Shown here in pieces: positions 21,506 through 33,300 of a stretch of 64,000 nt of DNA. The stretch is taken from assembly GCA_037176845.1 (NCBI GenBank), contig JAYKXP010000022.1, forward strand, positions 496,001 through 560,000, given 5' to 3'. Below the pieces are notes generated by a model, which was not told the origin of the DNA, did no database searches, and worked only from the letters and a program-made list of their open reading frames with translations. The position numbers and the translations under genes were made by a program. Within the stretch, counting starts at the first letter, position 1. Each line of letters begins with the position of its first letter. Source of the DNA: Paramarasmius palmivorus (taxonomy: Eukaryota > Basidiomycota > Agaricomycetes > Agaricales > Marasmiaceae).

Positions 21506-23652
21506 ATGCTTTTCCTTTCAGTTTTTATGCTTTCTGTTATCGTTGTTCCTGATATCAGGGCGCAAATACTCCACACGCCGCCTCTCTGGGTACGATGAAT
21601 CACAAGTTGCGGTCCTCTATGCTAAGCTAACTTAGATACACAGGATGCCAATGTCAACTATACACATATAGATCGTGTCAATGCTGCCAATGCTGCTCTC
21701 AGTCAGGTCGTCAATATGCTCAACTCTTGGGGCGACATAGCCAATGGTAGCACCATTCTCTCGATCTCAGCGATGCAATGAACTAACCTCTCAATCATGA
21801 TAGATAGGAATGTTGCGAATACACTATACTTCTACGAAGCCCTTGCCAACTACAACATAATAACACGCCAACACAATCTGAGTGCGATAACTACGAGATA
21901 CCGGCAGTTCAGTTGGTACGTGTAAGTCATATCAAAATTAAATGCATCTGAGAGCCAAATTAATCCTAGCACCGATACCGCACCTAGCGATAGTGCCTAT
22001 CTTCGCGAGATTACGTATGGCCTTTCCCCTAAGGTTTCATCGCGCTGATAAACGAATATCAACGAATGTACAGTCAAAGGGGATACACTGCTGCACGCAC
22101 ATTTCTTTCTTCTCGAGATGATGTTCTATTGGATCGTGCCAAACAGTGCTGGGACATCATGAACACTTATACCATTTCTGAGAGCGACCTTCAGTCAGGG
22201 CGGACCTTTGTAAAAAATTTCTCTCTACCTCAATCTTGCACGTCTGCAAATAACGGAAAGTACTCGCTCGGCGGTGCCGCGTTTCAAGTGCGTCTAATCC
22301 TTCTGTAACACGATCATTGGATTGATAAAAGCCAATGTAGAATGTTTTACTTCAAAGCCCAGTTGTAGACGTCTATGAAACTGCGTAGGTGGTTTATCCT
22401 GTGAATACTAGTATAGCTCTCGTACATAAGTCTTTACAGATATTTTTTCTTGTGAGTCAATGGCATGGCAAACTCAGGCCTTGTCGCAATTAACATGGCA
22501 CCAGATTCTCCTCGATCATGGCTAAGTTGGAAACACCCCCGAATAGCACTTACGTGGCGGCAGCACGGGCATCCTTAGACTTTGTCATGCAACAGCCTTT
22601 TGTTCCCCATTTGAGGATAAACCAGACGATTGCATTAGGGGAGTGCGGAAATATCTCTGTTATTTGGCCAGGTGGTACCTCAACAGTTGGGTTTGTGATT
22701 GCAGGACTTTCGATTCTAGCGGTGCTAGAAGACGACGAAGATCTGCACAAGCTGTAAGTCCGATCTCTAACGCGTTGGTACATTCAACTCATCATCGATG
22801 ACTAGATTGCTGGAAACTATTCAGAAAACCTTCGATGTCATGACAACAGGATGGCCAAATCCGATAGGGATCTTATCAAACTACCATAATCAGACTACTA
22901 GTCTGCCAGGTCCTGAGGGACTCCCAGATGTGGTGGCATGGGACATCGAGTTTGTTAGGGGATTGGCTGTTGCATACAGGAATGCCTCCTCTTTACCACC
23001 GGACATTCGTGATGCAATCAAAACTTTCCTTGGTGTACAGGTCCGTGAAATGTATGCATCGCACATATCTTATCCTAACGTTCATTTACAGTACAATGCT
23101 GTCCGGAATCTGGCTTTCATAGGTAATAACCTATACGATGGATCCTGGCGAGGTCCCTCGTCCCGCACATATTCCCCATCCTTTGACGTCGTAAATCAGT
23201 CTTTTGCGGCACAAGTCCTCATCGATGGAATCGACATATTCGATGAACTACCGCCGCCTACACGGGTAGTACCTGTCGCAACCCTTGCCGGGAGCATAGC
23301 TGGAGGCGTTCTATTCCTAGTCATTTCGATCGCTCTTGCCGCCTTCTTCTACCGCCGTCGTCAATTAGCTGCAGCCGACAGTAACACGAGCCATCCCGCA
23401 TCTCTCTTCTTCTCTTCTCCTGCCATCTTTGTCGGCCACAACATGGAAGTCACTCCATTCGAGTGGGATCCAGAATGGAACCGTGACCGACCTAATCAGA
23501 ACACGAAAAAACGGCTATTGTCAGTAAACCAAAACGCGAACAGGGAGCCTGTGGCTGATCAGGCTGCGGCTGCTCCCGTGGTCGGCACTCCACCTGTCGA
23601 TGATTATAGCGACAGTCCGCCAGAGTATCGAAGTCAATTAAACTACCCATAA
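21506..23652 (+). CDS. GH76-like membrane-anchored protein, copy B
   Basis: Same ten-exon plan as copy A. The signal peptide starts MLFLSVFMLSVIVVPDI. Luminal marks are QRGYTAARTFLSSRDDVLLD, WPGGTSTVGFVIAGLSILAV and WDIEFVRGLAVAYRNAS. The linker before the membrane helix is DELPPPTRVVPVATLAGS, the version shared with copy F and not with A, D or E. The tail carries EVTPFEWDPEW and SPPEYRSQ, then four extra residues because the stop used in sister genes is lost by a small indel. The penultimate intron (51 bp, GTCCGTG...TTTACAG) has a length divisible by three and no stop, so retention would insert 17 residues. Function as for copy A is inferred only. Confidence 0.75.
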
Positions 23653-24491
23653 TGTAATTATTCGCTAGCGCTTTTTGTTATGAACACCCACGCACCGGTG
23701 TCTTCTGTAACCTATTCTAGATATAGATATAGTCAGTTATATATGTAATGAACATAATAACCAACGATGCCTCGTGGTTTTAAACTACTTCAAATATTCA
23801 CTCCGAGAGCACTGGAGTACTTAGGTACGCTCAGGAACAAAAGGTACATTTCTTCACTTCTTCGCATGTCATGGCCATTCTTTCACTTCTGATGTACACT
23901 CTATTTCGCAACCGGGGATTCCTGTTGATTGAAAACCTTCGGTCGAGGGTCGATGCGATCACTTTACCAAATCAATTGACATCGACGGAAATAGCTCTCG
24001 TTGTGATGATAAGCCTCGTATAGCTGGCTGGGGCCAAAACGCGTCCAACAAGAAAGGAAGTCCAGACGTAGATTCTCGTCGACTTGCGTGTCTCAACTCC
24101 GAGTCGTGATGGCGTCTGGCAATCTGATTACTATCTGTTATTCCTTGACATTACTGTAATCGACTGCTGGTTGTTGAGCTCCATAAAAGGAACACAACAG
24201 GTTTTATCCACATACCCAAGAGGATAAGCCTTCCAAAAGGAATCAGATACTACTTACTTACCGTTTACTAGCCAAGTCCGAGTCATGATCAGTTTCGGTC
24301 TTGGTTTCGGTACGGCTACAAAAAAAGTGGCGTCAGACATACCCTCTGTTACTGGCCGGGTCCAGCGCCTCCGCACGCATATTCTGAGTATCTCACTGCA
24401 GTTCGGTACCTTCTCTGTGACGAGTTGAAGATGAAAGGACAGATGCAGACGTACTGGGTGTCATGAGGTGTTCACTTTAACGTGATATATA
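23653..24491. other. duplicated spacer between copies B and C
   Basis: No gene. Homologous to the spacer 20020-20640, with small insertions. It includes CAAATATTCACTCCGAGAGC, a string seen again in decayed form at 29610-29640. Confidence 0.65.
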
Positions 24492-24720
24492 GGTCCGATA
24501 AGGTCCGATAATCTACGATAATCCGATTCTGTTCCGATTATTCTGTCACTGTACGTAAGTAACACGGTGACGGTCTCCTGCTTTTTACGTTCCATCATCC
24601 AACTCGACAACCCATCCCTTCTCGCTGTTAAGCAATCTTGTGTTCCATTTTCTGATTTAAAAGTATCACACACTATCTCTCTCTCAGAGACACCTACTCC
24701 CAGTCGGTTTCTTGGACATA
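24492..24720 (+). repeat. array upstream block, copy C
   Basis: AGGTCCGATAAGGTCCGATA, a spacer, then ATCCGATTCTGTTCCGATTA and the GTTCCATCATCCAACTCGAC landmark. It lies upstream of the broken copy C. Confidence 0.75.
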
Positions 24721-25189
24721 GTACGTTACGATTTGGGCCGAATAAATCCTCTTGTACGCATAATCTCCTCTGGATGTTTGGGGCCACCTCTCTCAGGCTG
24801 TTGTCGAATGATTAATCAATCATTACGGACCCACTTTGATAACGCTCGATCCTAATCTCAATCTACCAGAATGCGCTTCATCACTGGGGGTATCAATATG
24901 CAGAGGATCAAATCGCTCGATGTTACTAAGTAACCATTCAATTCTGTTTTCAACTGCTTTCACGTATTCTAGCAGCTGCCAGCATCTCCCGTTGGTGATA
25001 ATCATGACCTCTCTATTCGCATCGCCTTTTAACGATCACCTAGGCCAGTATACGCGTGGTCCCAGAACCTTCACCGCAAGTTCTCACTGACATGGAAACA
25101 GTGGGTCTCCCGGGCCTCTGGATCGGCTCAAGTCTTAGTATATAGTCACTTGTGTCGCAAGTATGGGAAGATTTCTCTCGAGCTCTGAA

Positions 25190-25411
25190 ATGCTTTTCCT
25201 TTCAGTTTTTATCGTTCTCCCCGGTATCAAGGCGTAAATACTCTACACGACGCCTTTCTGGGTACGAAGAATCGCAGATCATGGTCCTCTATGCTAAGCT
25301 AACTTGAAACCATAGGATACCAATGTCACCTCCTCACATTCAGATCGTGTCAACGCTGCCGATGCTGCTCTCAGTCAGGTCATCAATAGGCTCGGCCCTT
25401 CTGGCCGGATG
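25190..25411 (+). pseudogene. GH76-like copy C, truncated after exon 2 with nonsense codon
   Basis: The ATG at 25190 opens the same signal peptide as the sister genes, but the codon CAA in GCGCAAATACTC is TAA here (25235-25237), stopping translation after 15 codons. Intron 1 (GTACGA...CATAG) and the exon-2 sequence GATACCAATGTCACC...GTCATCAATAGGCTC remain recognisable. Homology ends at about 25411, where unrelated sequence runs into the next upstream block at 25501. Exons 3-10 are missing. This is a 5' fragment left by unequal exchange or deletion. Confidence 0.85.
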
Positions 25412-25500
25412 TACACTGGCCAAATTACACACACCACTTGTGATCGTCAGTGTGTATCGTCAGTCTGGTTCTCGAGACTAGTTGACGTGATAAATATCTG

Positions 25501-25710
25501 GGTCCAATAAGGTCCGATAAGCTGATTCTGTTCCGATTGTTTCGTTGATCACTCCTGCTTTTTTGCGTTCCATCATCCAACTCAACAGCCCATCCCTTCT
25601 TGCCATCAAGAAATCAAGCGATCCATTTCCTGATCCTTTACATGTATCACACACACTGTCTCTCTCTCCGAGACACCTACGCCCAGTCGGTTTTTTGGAC
25701 AGAGATACGT
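25501..25710 (+). repeat. array upstream block, copy D
   Basis: GGTCCAATAAGGTCCGATAA, then CTGATTCTGTTCCGATTGTT and the same landmarks as copies A-C. It begins about 90 bp after the breakpoint of pseudogene C. Confidence 0.8.
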
Positions 25711-26437
25711 GAGAATTTGGTGACTTCGTCCGAATAGAACCTTTTTTTCTGACAATATGCATGCTCTTCAAGTTCCCTACTTCTCAAGCTGCTGTCGGGT
25801 GATCAATCAATCACCACGGACCCACTTTGATATCACTCGAACCTAATGCGCTTCTCCCAGTATTCCATTTTACATGCCATAGATCCTGAAGTAGCTCTGT
25901 GTCCCACAAGACCTAGAACACTACTCGGATGACGATGACTGGGATATAAATATGCAGAGAATCAAATTTCGATCAAATCGCTCGATGTTGAGTAATTATT
26001 CAATTCTTTTTTCAACCGCTGACTGTTTGCAGGGTATCCCGTTGATTATAGCTGTGATATCTCTGTTCGAGTCGCACTCTGCCACTCGATCCTAATCTCA
26101 ATCCACCAGAATGCGCTTCATGACTGGGGGTATCAATATGCAGAGGATCAAATCGCTCGATGTTACTAAGTAACCATCCAATTCTGTTTTCAACTGCTTT
26201 CACGTATTCTAGTAGCATCTACCGTTGGTGATAATCATGACCTCTTTGTTCGCATCGCCTTCTAACAATCACCTAGGCCAGTATACGTGTGGTCCCAGGA
26301 CCTTCACCGCAAGTTCCACTGTTTGATGTTTTCACTGACATGGAAACAGTCTCCCGGGCCTCTCAATCAGCTCAAGTCTTAGTACTTATATAGTGACTTG
26401 TGTCGCGAGTAAGGGAAGATTTCTCTCGGCCTCTGAA
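25711..26437 (+). promoter_or_regulatory. composite promoter of GH76-like copy D
   Basis: Two related promoter segments stand in tandem. One (about 25795-26085) matches the promoter of copy B, with TATAAATATGCAGAG and CGATCAAATCGCTCGATG. The second (about 26085-26437) matches that of pseudogene C, with CGATCCTAATCTCAAT, GATGTTACTAAGTAACC and TTGGTGATAATCATGACC. No gene lies within. Confidence 0.65.
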
Positions 26438-28578
26438 ATGCTTTTTCTTTCGATTTTTATGCTTTTCGTTATCGTTGTTCCCGGTATCAAGGCGCAAATA
26501 CTCCACACGCCGCCTCTTTGGGTATGAGGAATCAAGAGTTGCGGCCCTCTATGCTAAGCTAACTTAGAGTAACAGGATACCAATGTCAACTATACACATG
26601 CAGATCGTTTCAACGCTGCCGGTGCTGCTCTCAGTCAGGTCGTCAAAAGGCTCGGCTCTTTTGGCCAAACTGGTGGTACGATTCTGATCTCGGCGATGCA
26701 GTAAACTAACCCATAAATCATGATAGATGCGAATGTTGCAAATTCACTACACTTCTACGAAGCTCTTGCCAACTACAACATAATAACACGCCAACGAAAC
26801 CTAAGTGAGACGACCATGTCATACTGGCGTAACGATGTCCTGATTATGTGGAGCCTGTAAGTCATATATCGAAATTGAATGGATCCGAGACTCAAATTAA
26901 TCCTAGTGACGATGACGCATTTAGTGGTTATCTTCGCGAAGTCACGTATGGCCTTCCTCTTAAGGTTTCATCGCACTGACGAACGAACATCAATGAATGA
27001 ACAGTCAAATGGGATACACTGCGATACGTGCATACCTTTCCCTTGGAGAGAGTTATTTCCTGGATCGTGCCAAAGAGTATTGGGAAATCGCGAACCTTTA
27101 TACCATTACTGATAGCGACCTTCAATCGGGGCGGAGTCCCGTAAAAAATTTCTCTCTACCTCGAACTTCTTGTGCTGGAGATTACTCACTTGACGGTGCC
27201 GTGTTTCAAGTGCGTTGAGCCTTTCTAAGAGAGAGATCGAATTAATGGGATCAATGTAGAATGGTTCACGACAAAGCTCAGTTATAGACATCTATGAAAC
27301 TGCGTGGGTAGCTTCTCCTTTGAATAATATACCAATATCGTTCTCATTCGCATTTTATAGATACTTTTTCCTGTGGGTTGATGCCATGGCAAACTCAGGT
27401 TTTGTCGCGATTAACATGTTACATGGTACTAGATTCTCCTCGATCCTGGCTAGCTCGGAAACACCCCCGAATAGCACTTACGTGTCGGCGGCACGGACAT
27501 CCTTAGACTTTGTCATGAAACTGGCTTCTGTCTATAAAGCTCCTTTAATAAGAACGATTAGTCGCGAGGTGATGTGCGGAAATATCTCTATTGTTTGGCC
27601 GGATGGTACCTCAATCGCTGGGTTTCTGATTGAAGGGCTAGCGGTGCTAGAAGATGACGAAGATCTACACGAACTGTAAGTTCGATTTCCCATGTGTTGG
27701 CGCACCCGACCCATTATCGATGATTAGATTGCAGGAAACTAGTCAGGAATCCTTTAATCTCACTGGGTGGCCAAATCCGAGAGGGATCTTATCAAACTAC
27801 CATAATCGGACTGGATCATCTATCATGCCCGAGATGCTGCCAGATGTGGTGGCGTGGGATATCGAGTTTGTCAGAGGATTGGCTGTTGCGTACAGGAATG
27901 CCACCTCTTTACCACCGGACGTTCGTGACGCAATCAAAGCCTTTCTCGGCGTGCAGGTCTGTAAGATGCACGTCTCACATAGATATTCGTTTTGACGTTT
28001 GTTTACAGTACAATGCCGTCCGTAATCTGGCTCACATAGGTAATAACCTATACGATGGTTCTTGGCAAGATCCTTCGTTCCGCACATATTCCCCCTCCTT
28101 TGACATCGTAAATCAGTCCTTTGCGGCACAAGTTCTGATCGATGGAATCGACATATTCGATGAACCGCCACAACCTCCTTCCTCTTCATCACGGGTACCT
28201 GTCGCAACTCTCGCTGGTAGCATAGCTGGAGGCGTTCTATTCCTAGCCATTTTGATCGCTCTCGCCGCCTTCTTCTACCGCCGTCGCCAACTTTCAGCTA
28301 CAGCCGACAATAACACGAGCCATCCCCCATCTCTCTTCTTCTCTTCTTCTGCCATCTTTGTCGACCACAACATCGAAGTCACTCCATTCGAGTGGGATCC
28401 AGAATGGTACCGTGAACGACCTATTCAGACCACGAAAAAACGGGCATTGTCAGTAGACCAGAACCCGAACAGGGAGCCTGTACCTGATCAGGGTGCTTCT
28501 CTAGGCGAGCCACTCGTGGTCAGCACTCCGCCTGTTGATGATGATAGCGACAGTCCACCAGAGTACCGAAGCCAATAA
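26438..28578 (+). CDS. GH76-like membrane-anchored protein, copy D
   Basis: Ten-exon gene with the family plan. Signal peptide MLFLSIFMLFVIVVPGI; luminal QMGYTAIRAYLSLGESYFLD, WPDGTSIAGFLIEGLAVLED and WDIEFVRGLAVAYRNAT; a membrane helix GGVLFLAILIALAAFFYRRR; tail EVTPFEWDPEWYRERP and terminal SPPEYRSQ. It lacks three to four residues in the EGL(SI)LAV stretch compared with A and B. The linker has the PPSSSSRVP form shared with A and E. The gene looks intact. Cell-surface location is inferred from the signal peptide and single membrane span. Confidence 0.75.
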
Positions 28579-29674
28579 ACGATCCAGACTCGACTTGTAC
28601 TATAATGTAACCATTTACTTCTTGTTATGAATGTCCGCGCACGAGTTTTATGATCGTATTCTGTAGCCTATTTTTGATATCGATAATCTTACCAACGGTT
28701 ATGGCGAAGAAAGTTCCCAAATCTGAAATCAGCGAGCTGCGCCACATGCACCAGTACACGGAATCGCATCGGGGACATTGTACAGTCTATCTATCATTTC
28801 TTAGTCCGTCGCACTGCATTCATTAGCGTGTTCAAGTTTTGAGGCTCTAATCGCGTACATCACTCATCCAAGTCGAACGTTGAACCCGTTCACGGGAGGT
28901 GCCGACTAGCATTCCGGTTCGTATGTGACTGATTTAAAAATTTTGACGTTGTTCACAACACCCCAGTACTTCCAAAAATTTATCGGAAAATCCTTAACGA
29001 TTGAAAGCGCATATACCAATTTTTCTGGCTTTCCCAGCAAGGAAATCCAGTTGCCAGAAAGATGCCGGGGTGTGAACAGACGTTGTGCGCCCGATAAGCG
29101 CCCATTTCAAACCACTATCTGGGTCTTTAAGCTTTAACTTGGCTTTAACGCCAAAGGATTGAAATAGATATTCCTTCATTGTTCCCCGACCGATAAGGAA
29201 GGTAGTGCATATACTCGAGCGGTGGCAAAACGATATCTTGGGGATTCGCAGGTTCCCAAATTACTGTGAATTCCCCAGCGACTCGGACACTGTTGATATC
29301 GACATCGGCAACGCTTCCAATGTTAACGTTTGACTGTTTTGCAACTCGGCAAAATGCCCCGCGCCGAGTTCGCACTTCCCGGGAGCTGATATGTCACTCC
29401 GCCGTTGTCACTTTATCCTCCTAGCTGCGGGTGAAAGATCTCCCAGTGTCTTCTGTATCCTGGATATAGATACAGTCACAAACGGTTGTAGCGGCCAAAC
29501 CTGCAGTGAAACCACCGAGGCTGTGGCGCCACATAAGTACACGGAATCGTATCGACTCGAAGGACATCCTACAGAAAGTTATCAACGACGCCTCGAGGTT
29601 TGGAACTACTTCAAATATTCACTGCGAGACTTAGGTACGCGCAGGAATAAAATACGAAGGGCGAGCTTTAGTAC
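28579..29674. other. decayed region downstream of the array
   Basis: The first 250 bp repeat the 3' flank of copies A and B. Positions 29430-29660 contain a decayed piece of the copy-B flank (GATATAGATACAGTC, TTCAAATATTCACTGCGAG, CTTAGGTACGC). Between them, minus-strand frames at 28994-29179 and 29145-29375 may be an old gene fragment (listed separately). Confidence 0.55.
28994..29375 (-). pseudogene. possible broken gene fragment, unknown family
   Basis: Two overlapping minus-strand frames each look protein-like: NVNIGSVADVDINSVRVAGE, FTVIWEPANPQDIVLPPLEY in the upstream one, and VKAKLKLKDPDSGLKWALIG, TPASFWQLDFLAGKARK in the downstream one. They are in different frames with no obvious intron between, which suggests a frameshifted relic. 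I do not recognise the family. Chance open frames remain possible. Confidence 0.3.
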
Positions 29675-29765
29675 GGGCCTGACTGGGAATTGAACCCAGG
29701 ACCTCTCGCAGACATCCCTTTGTCTTCTACCCAAAGCGAGAATCATACTACTAGACCATCAGGCC
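29675..29765 (-). tRNA. tRNA-Pro(UGG) with 19-nt intron
   Basis: GGCCTGA / TCAGGCC acceptor stem, CTCGC-TTTGGG-intron-T-GCGAG anticodon arm and GGTTCAATTCC T arm on the minus strand. The intron is 29711-29729. Acceptor pair 6-67 is G-C. Confidence 0.95.
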
Positions 29766-30354
29766 GCTGCTCCGTTTTCGGACAAAGCTGTTGTTGGGGT
29801 AGTAGCGTCTAGATTGACAAGACAACGAGCTCGAGGGATGAGCATAATATCATGATGTGTTAGAACGATGCTGTTGAAAGCCAACCTGAGGAAGCCAGGT
29901 CAAGCTCAACGTCAAGCTCAACAACCGTTCAAAGACACGCTTGAAGACTAGTTTGACATACTTTGAGCAACGTTGTAGATATCTCAGCTTGTGATTGGGG
30001 GCTCCGAGTCGAGGCATGTTCCCAACCATGCGTTGGAACGACGCCCGAGCCCAAGCCCGAGTCTGTTGAAAGTCAACCTTTCAAATCAATTCTCTTCACC
30101 CCATCACATCACCACCACAACTTGGAACGTACAACTTGAATGTATTCCAAAACAGCATACGCAAAACAGAAACAGACAGGGTATCCAAAACAACCAAAAG
30201 AACGCAAAAAAAGGAACGTAAGTAACGAACGAATCATACGCTAGAGTAATCACTAAAATGAATGTACTGTTCCCATCTTCCCCTTACCCCAACCCCAACC
30301 TAAACCCCTTACACACCCCAACCCCAAACCCAAAACGCACAGAAGAAAGAAACC
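29766..30354. other. intergenic region and 3' flank of the CLIP-170-like gene
   Basis: C-rich and A-rich tracts with no conserved frame. It probably includes the 3' UTR of the minus-strand gene that ends at 30355. Confidence 0.45.
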
Positions 30355-33300
30355 CTAAAACACATCCTCACCATACGGACATTCCTTCGCCGTATGTCCG
30401 TGTCCTTCACAGTCTTCGCACCATACGTCCAACTCCTCCTCTTTTCCTGTCCCCTTACCCCCAACACTAACCCCGACACCCCCGCCGTTAATCGCCCTAT
30501 GCGCAGAACTCGTCATACTCTTCGCACTCAACGGTCCATCCTCTTTCAACAAATCACACGTGAAGATGTCGTGGCCTGGGCGGTCGCAGATTTCGCATAC
30601 CACCTCTCCATTCCCTGCACCCCCTACTCCTGCCCCATTTCCTGAAGTGATAATCGGCGCGGGAATCGACGCAGAGGTGGTGGAAGAAGAAAGATCGGGG
30701 CCTTTAGAGGCTTTTTTCGACGCCTTGGCCTTGAGCCTCTCAATCTCCTGTTCGAGTTCGTCTTCGCGGTAGATTTTAGCTTCGACTAGGGCTTCGAGTT
30801 CGCTTATTTCTTTATTCAACTGTCCGGTTTCTTTTTGTTAGCCCGAACCCAAAACACAAGAAAGAGAAGGGACGCACGTCGTGTACACTCCTCGCATGTT
30901 TCATCTCCATATCAGCTATTTTCTTTCGTAGGGTCTCGATCTCTTTCTGTGTGTTTTTCGCCGCGTTAACCCAAAACCAAGAAGGAAAGGAAGGAAAGGG
31001 AGAAGGAAGACGTACATCAGCTCTCAACCGACCCTCTTTCAACGCCTTAACACCTTCTCCCTCGTTTGTATCAGAGGAAAGAGCGATGTTCTCCTCTTCC
31101 CGGAGTATGCTTTGGTCGAGGTTATCTTCGAGGATTTTTATTTCCTGTTTCGGCGCGTTAGCGTCGCTTCATTTGCGTTTCGTTAGAGTTTGGGTTTGAG
31201 GTAAAGGTAAAGGTAAAGGGTATAGGAGAAAGAAAGAAAGAAACGCACCGCACGCAACCCCTCCATCTCACTAATCAACAACATATTCTCCGCTTCCAAC
31301 ACCTTATTCCTCTGTCCGTCCGCCGAAGAGGTCTTTTGGAGGTCTTGAATTATGTGTCTACGCGTCAGCGTCAGCCTTCCTCCTTATACCGCCAGAGGAA
31401 CACAAACACGGAAAGAGAAGAAGGGAACGGGACGCACTTCAAACCCATAATCTCCTCCCTAGCGCTCGCCAACTCCGTCTTATCATACTTCTGTTTCTCG
31501 GGCGAGGAAGGTGAGAGAGGTGTATCGCGGTTAGCCTTTTTGCGCAGCGCGTCCAGCTCAGAAGCTTGAGTTGCGACGAGGGCGTTCAGCTGCGTGCCGC
31601 GTTAGCGTGAGCATGAGTTTACACTTAAGAATCAAAAAGGAAGAACGAGAAGAAGGGAAAGGAACAAGGAAAAAGAACGAAAGACACACACCCTATCAAC
31701 CTCCTCCCCCAACTCAACCCCCCTCATCTGTACCTCCGTCAACTTATTCTGCAACTCCCCACTCGTCGAGCTCGCTAACCCATTCGCGTTAACCACCTCC
31801 CCTCTTAACACCTCAACCTCCGCTCTAGCTTCTTCCAACGCGCCTTGACACTCCCTTAACGCTTCCTCAACCTCCTCTACCCTTCTACTCTTCTCGGCGA
31901 CTTCGCGTTCCTTCTCCCGAACTCGGGAGGTGGAATCAGATAGCTGGCGTTGGAGGACTTCGTGCGTTTCTTTGGCTTTGGTGAGACGCGTAGTGAGAGC
32001 GCCGACGTCAGCTTGGTGTGAGGCACGGGAATCGTCTAACGAGTCTTCGAGAGAGGAGATCTTGGCTTGGAGATGTGCGAGTTGGAGATGAAGCGTCTCT
32101 GCTTCGATTTCTTCCGTCGTCTGTTCTTTATCCTTAGGCAGGCGTAGAGATGAGAACGGTGACGGCGAAGTCGGCGTCAACGGTTCCCTGATAGCGGAAG
32201 GGGTAGTCGGTAGGTTGGTAGAGGCGTTGAGTGCGTTGGGGCGTGAAGAGGCAGAGGAAAGTTGGTCTTCCAACTCGTATCGGAGAAGGTCGGCTTGTCG
32301 GAGTTTTTCTTCGTATAGGGCGATTGTTTCCTGTGCGTGGGCGTTAGCACCCATTACCCAACTCAAAACACAAGAGAACGCGTACCTGCCCAGCAACCCT
32401 CAACTCATCCACCTGTTCCCTTAAATCCCTTCTCTCATCCTCGAATTCTACGACGAGTTTGCGGAGTTTATCTTCAACGGCTTCTTTAGCTGCCTTCTCT
32501 TTCTCCAGTTCGCCCTGGAGCTCGGGTACGCGTGCGAGTTGGGTTGTGAGGTCGGCGATTTGGGATTCTAGGGTAGTTATTTGGTTGGTTAACGAGGTGA
32601 TTTCGGAGGTGAGAGTCTCGTTTGTAGAGGTGGTTGATTGGAGTGTGGTTTGCAGAGTGGTGTAGGCGGTGTCTAGTTCGGTTTTACGTTCTTCCAGTCT
32701 CTTAAACTCAAACCTCAATTTCTCCGCTTCCTTCTGCAGAGTCTCCTCGTTCGCTTTCGCTTTCACCAGCTCCTGCTCCACCTCCAACTGCTTCTTCTCT
32801 GCTTCTTCATCCTTCTCCGTATCTGGTGCCGGTGTAGGTGTCACCGGAGGCGCAACAGCCAACTGAACCCTCAACCTCTCATTCTCATACTCCAGCGCCT
32901 CAATCCTACTCTGCGCAACCGCAATATCCGGGTCTACGGACATCCTCCCGTTGGCTGTTCGACTGGCGACACTTCCAGGTCTAGACGTCGACCCGCCACC
33001 TCCGAACACCCCGCCGCCACTCCTCGAAGGCGCACGACGCGGTGAGGCGGTTTGAGTTCGTGAGGTGATGGTCGCTCGGCGGATCGGCGAGCTTGGGGGC
33101 GAGATAGCGCTTCCCGTGGAGGAGAGCCCAGCGATACGCTCTTGTAGGGCTTTACTCCGTGCGTCCAATTCGTCTTTACTCAACGGTGAGTCGGGTGCAC
33201 TAGCCGTACTCGTTGTGCTGGAAGTGGATGCGGAACGTGAGATAGGTAGAGGTGGGGGTGGCATGGCTATTGCGCTTGGTATACGCTGAGTTTGGGATTG

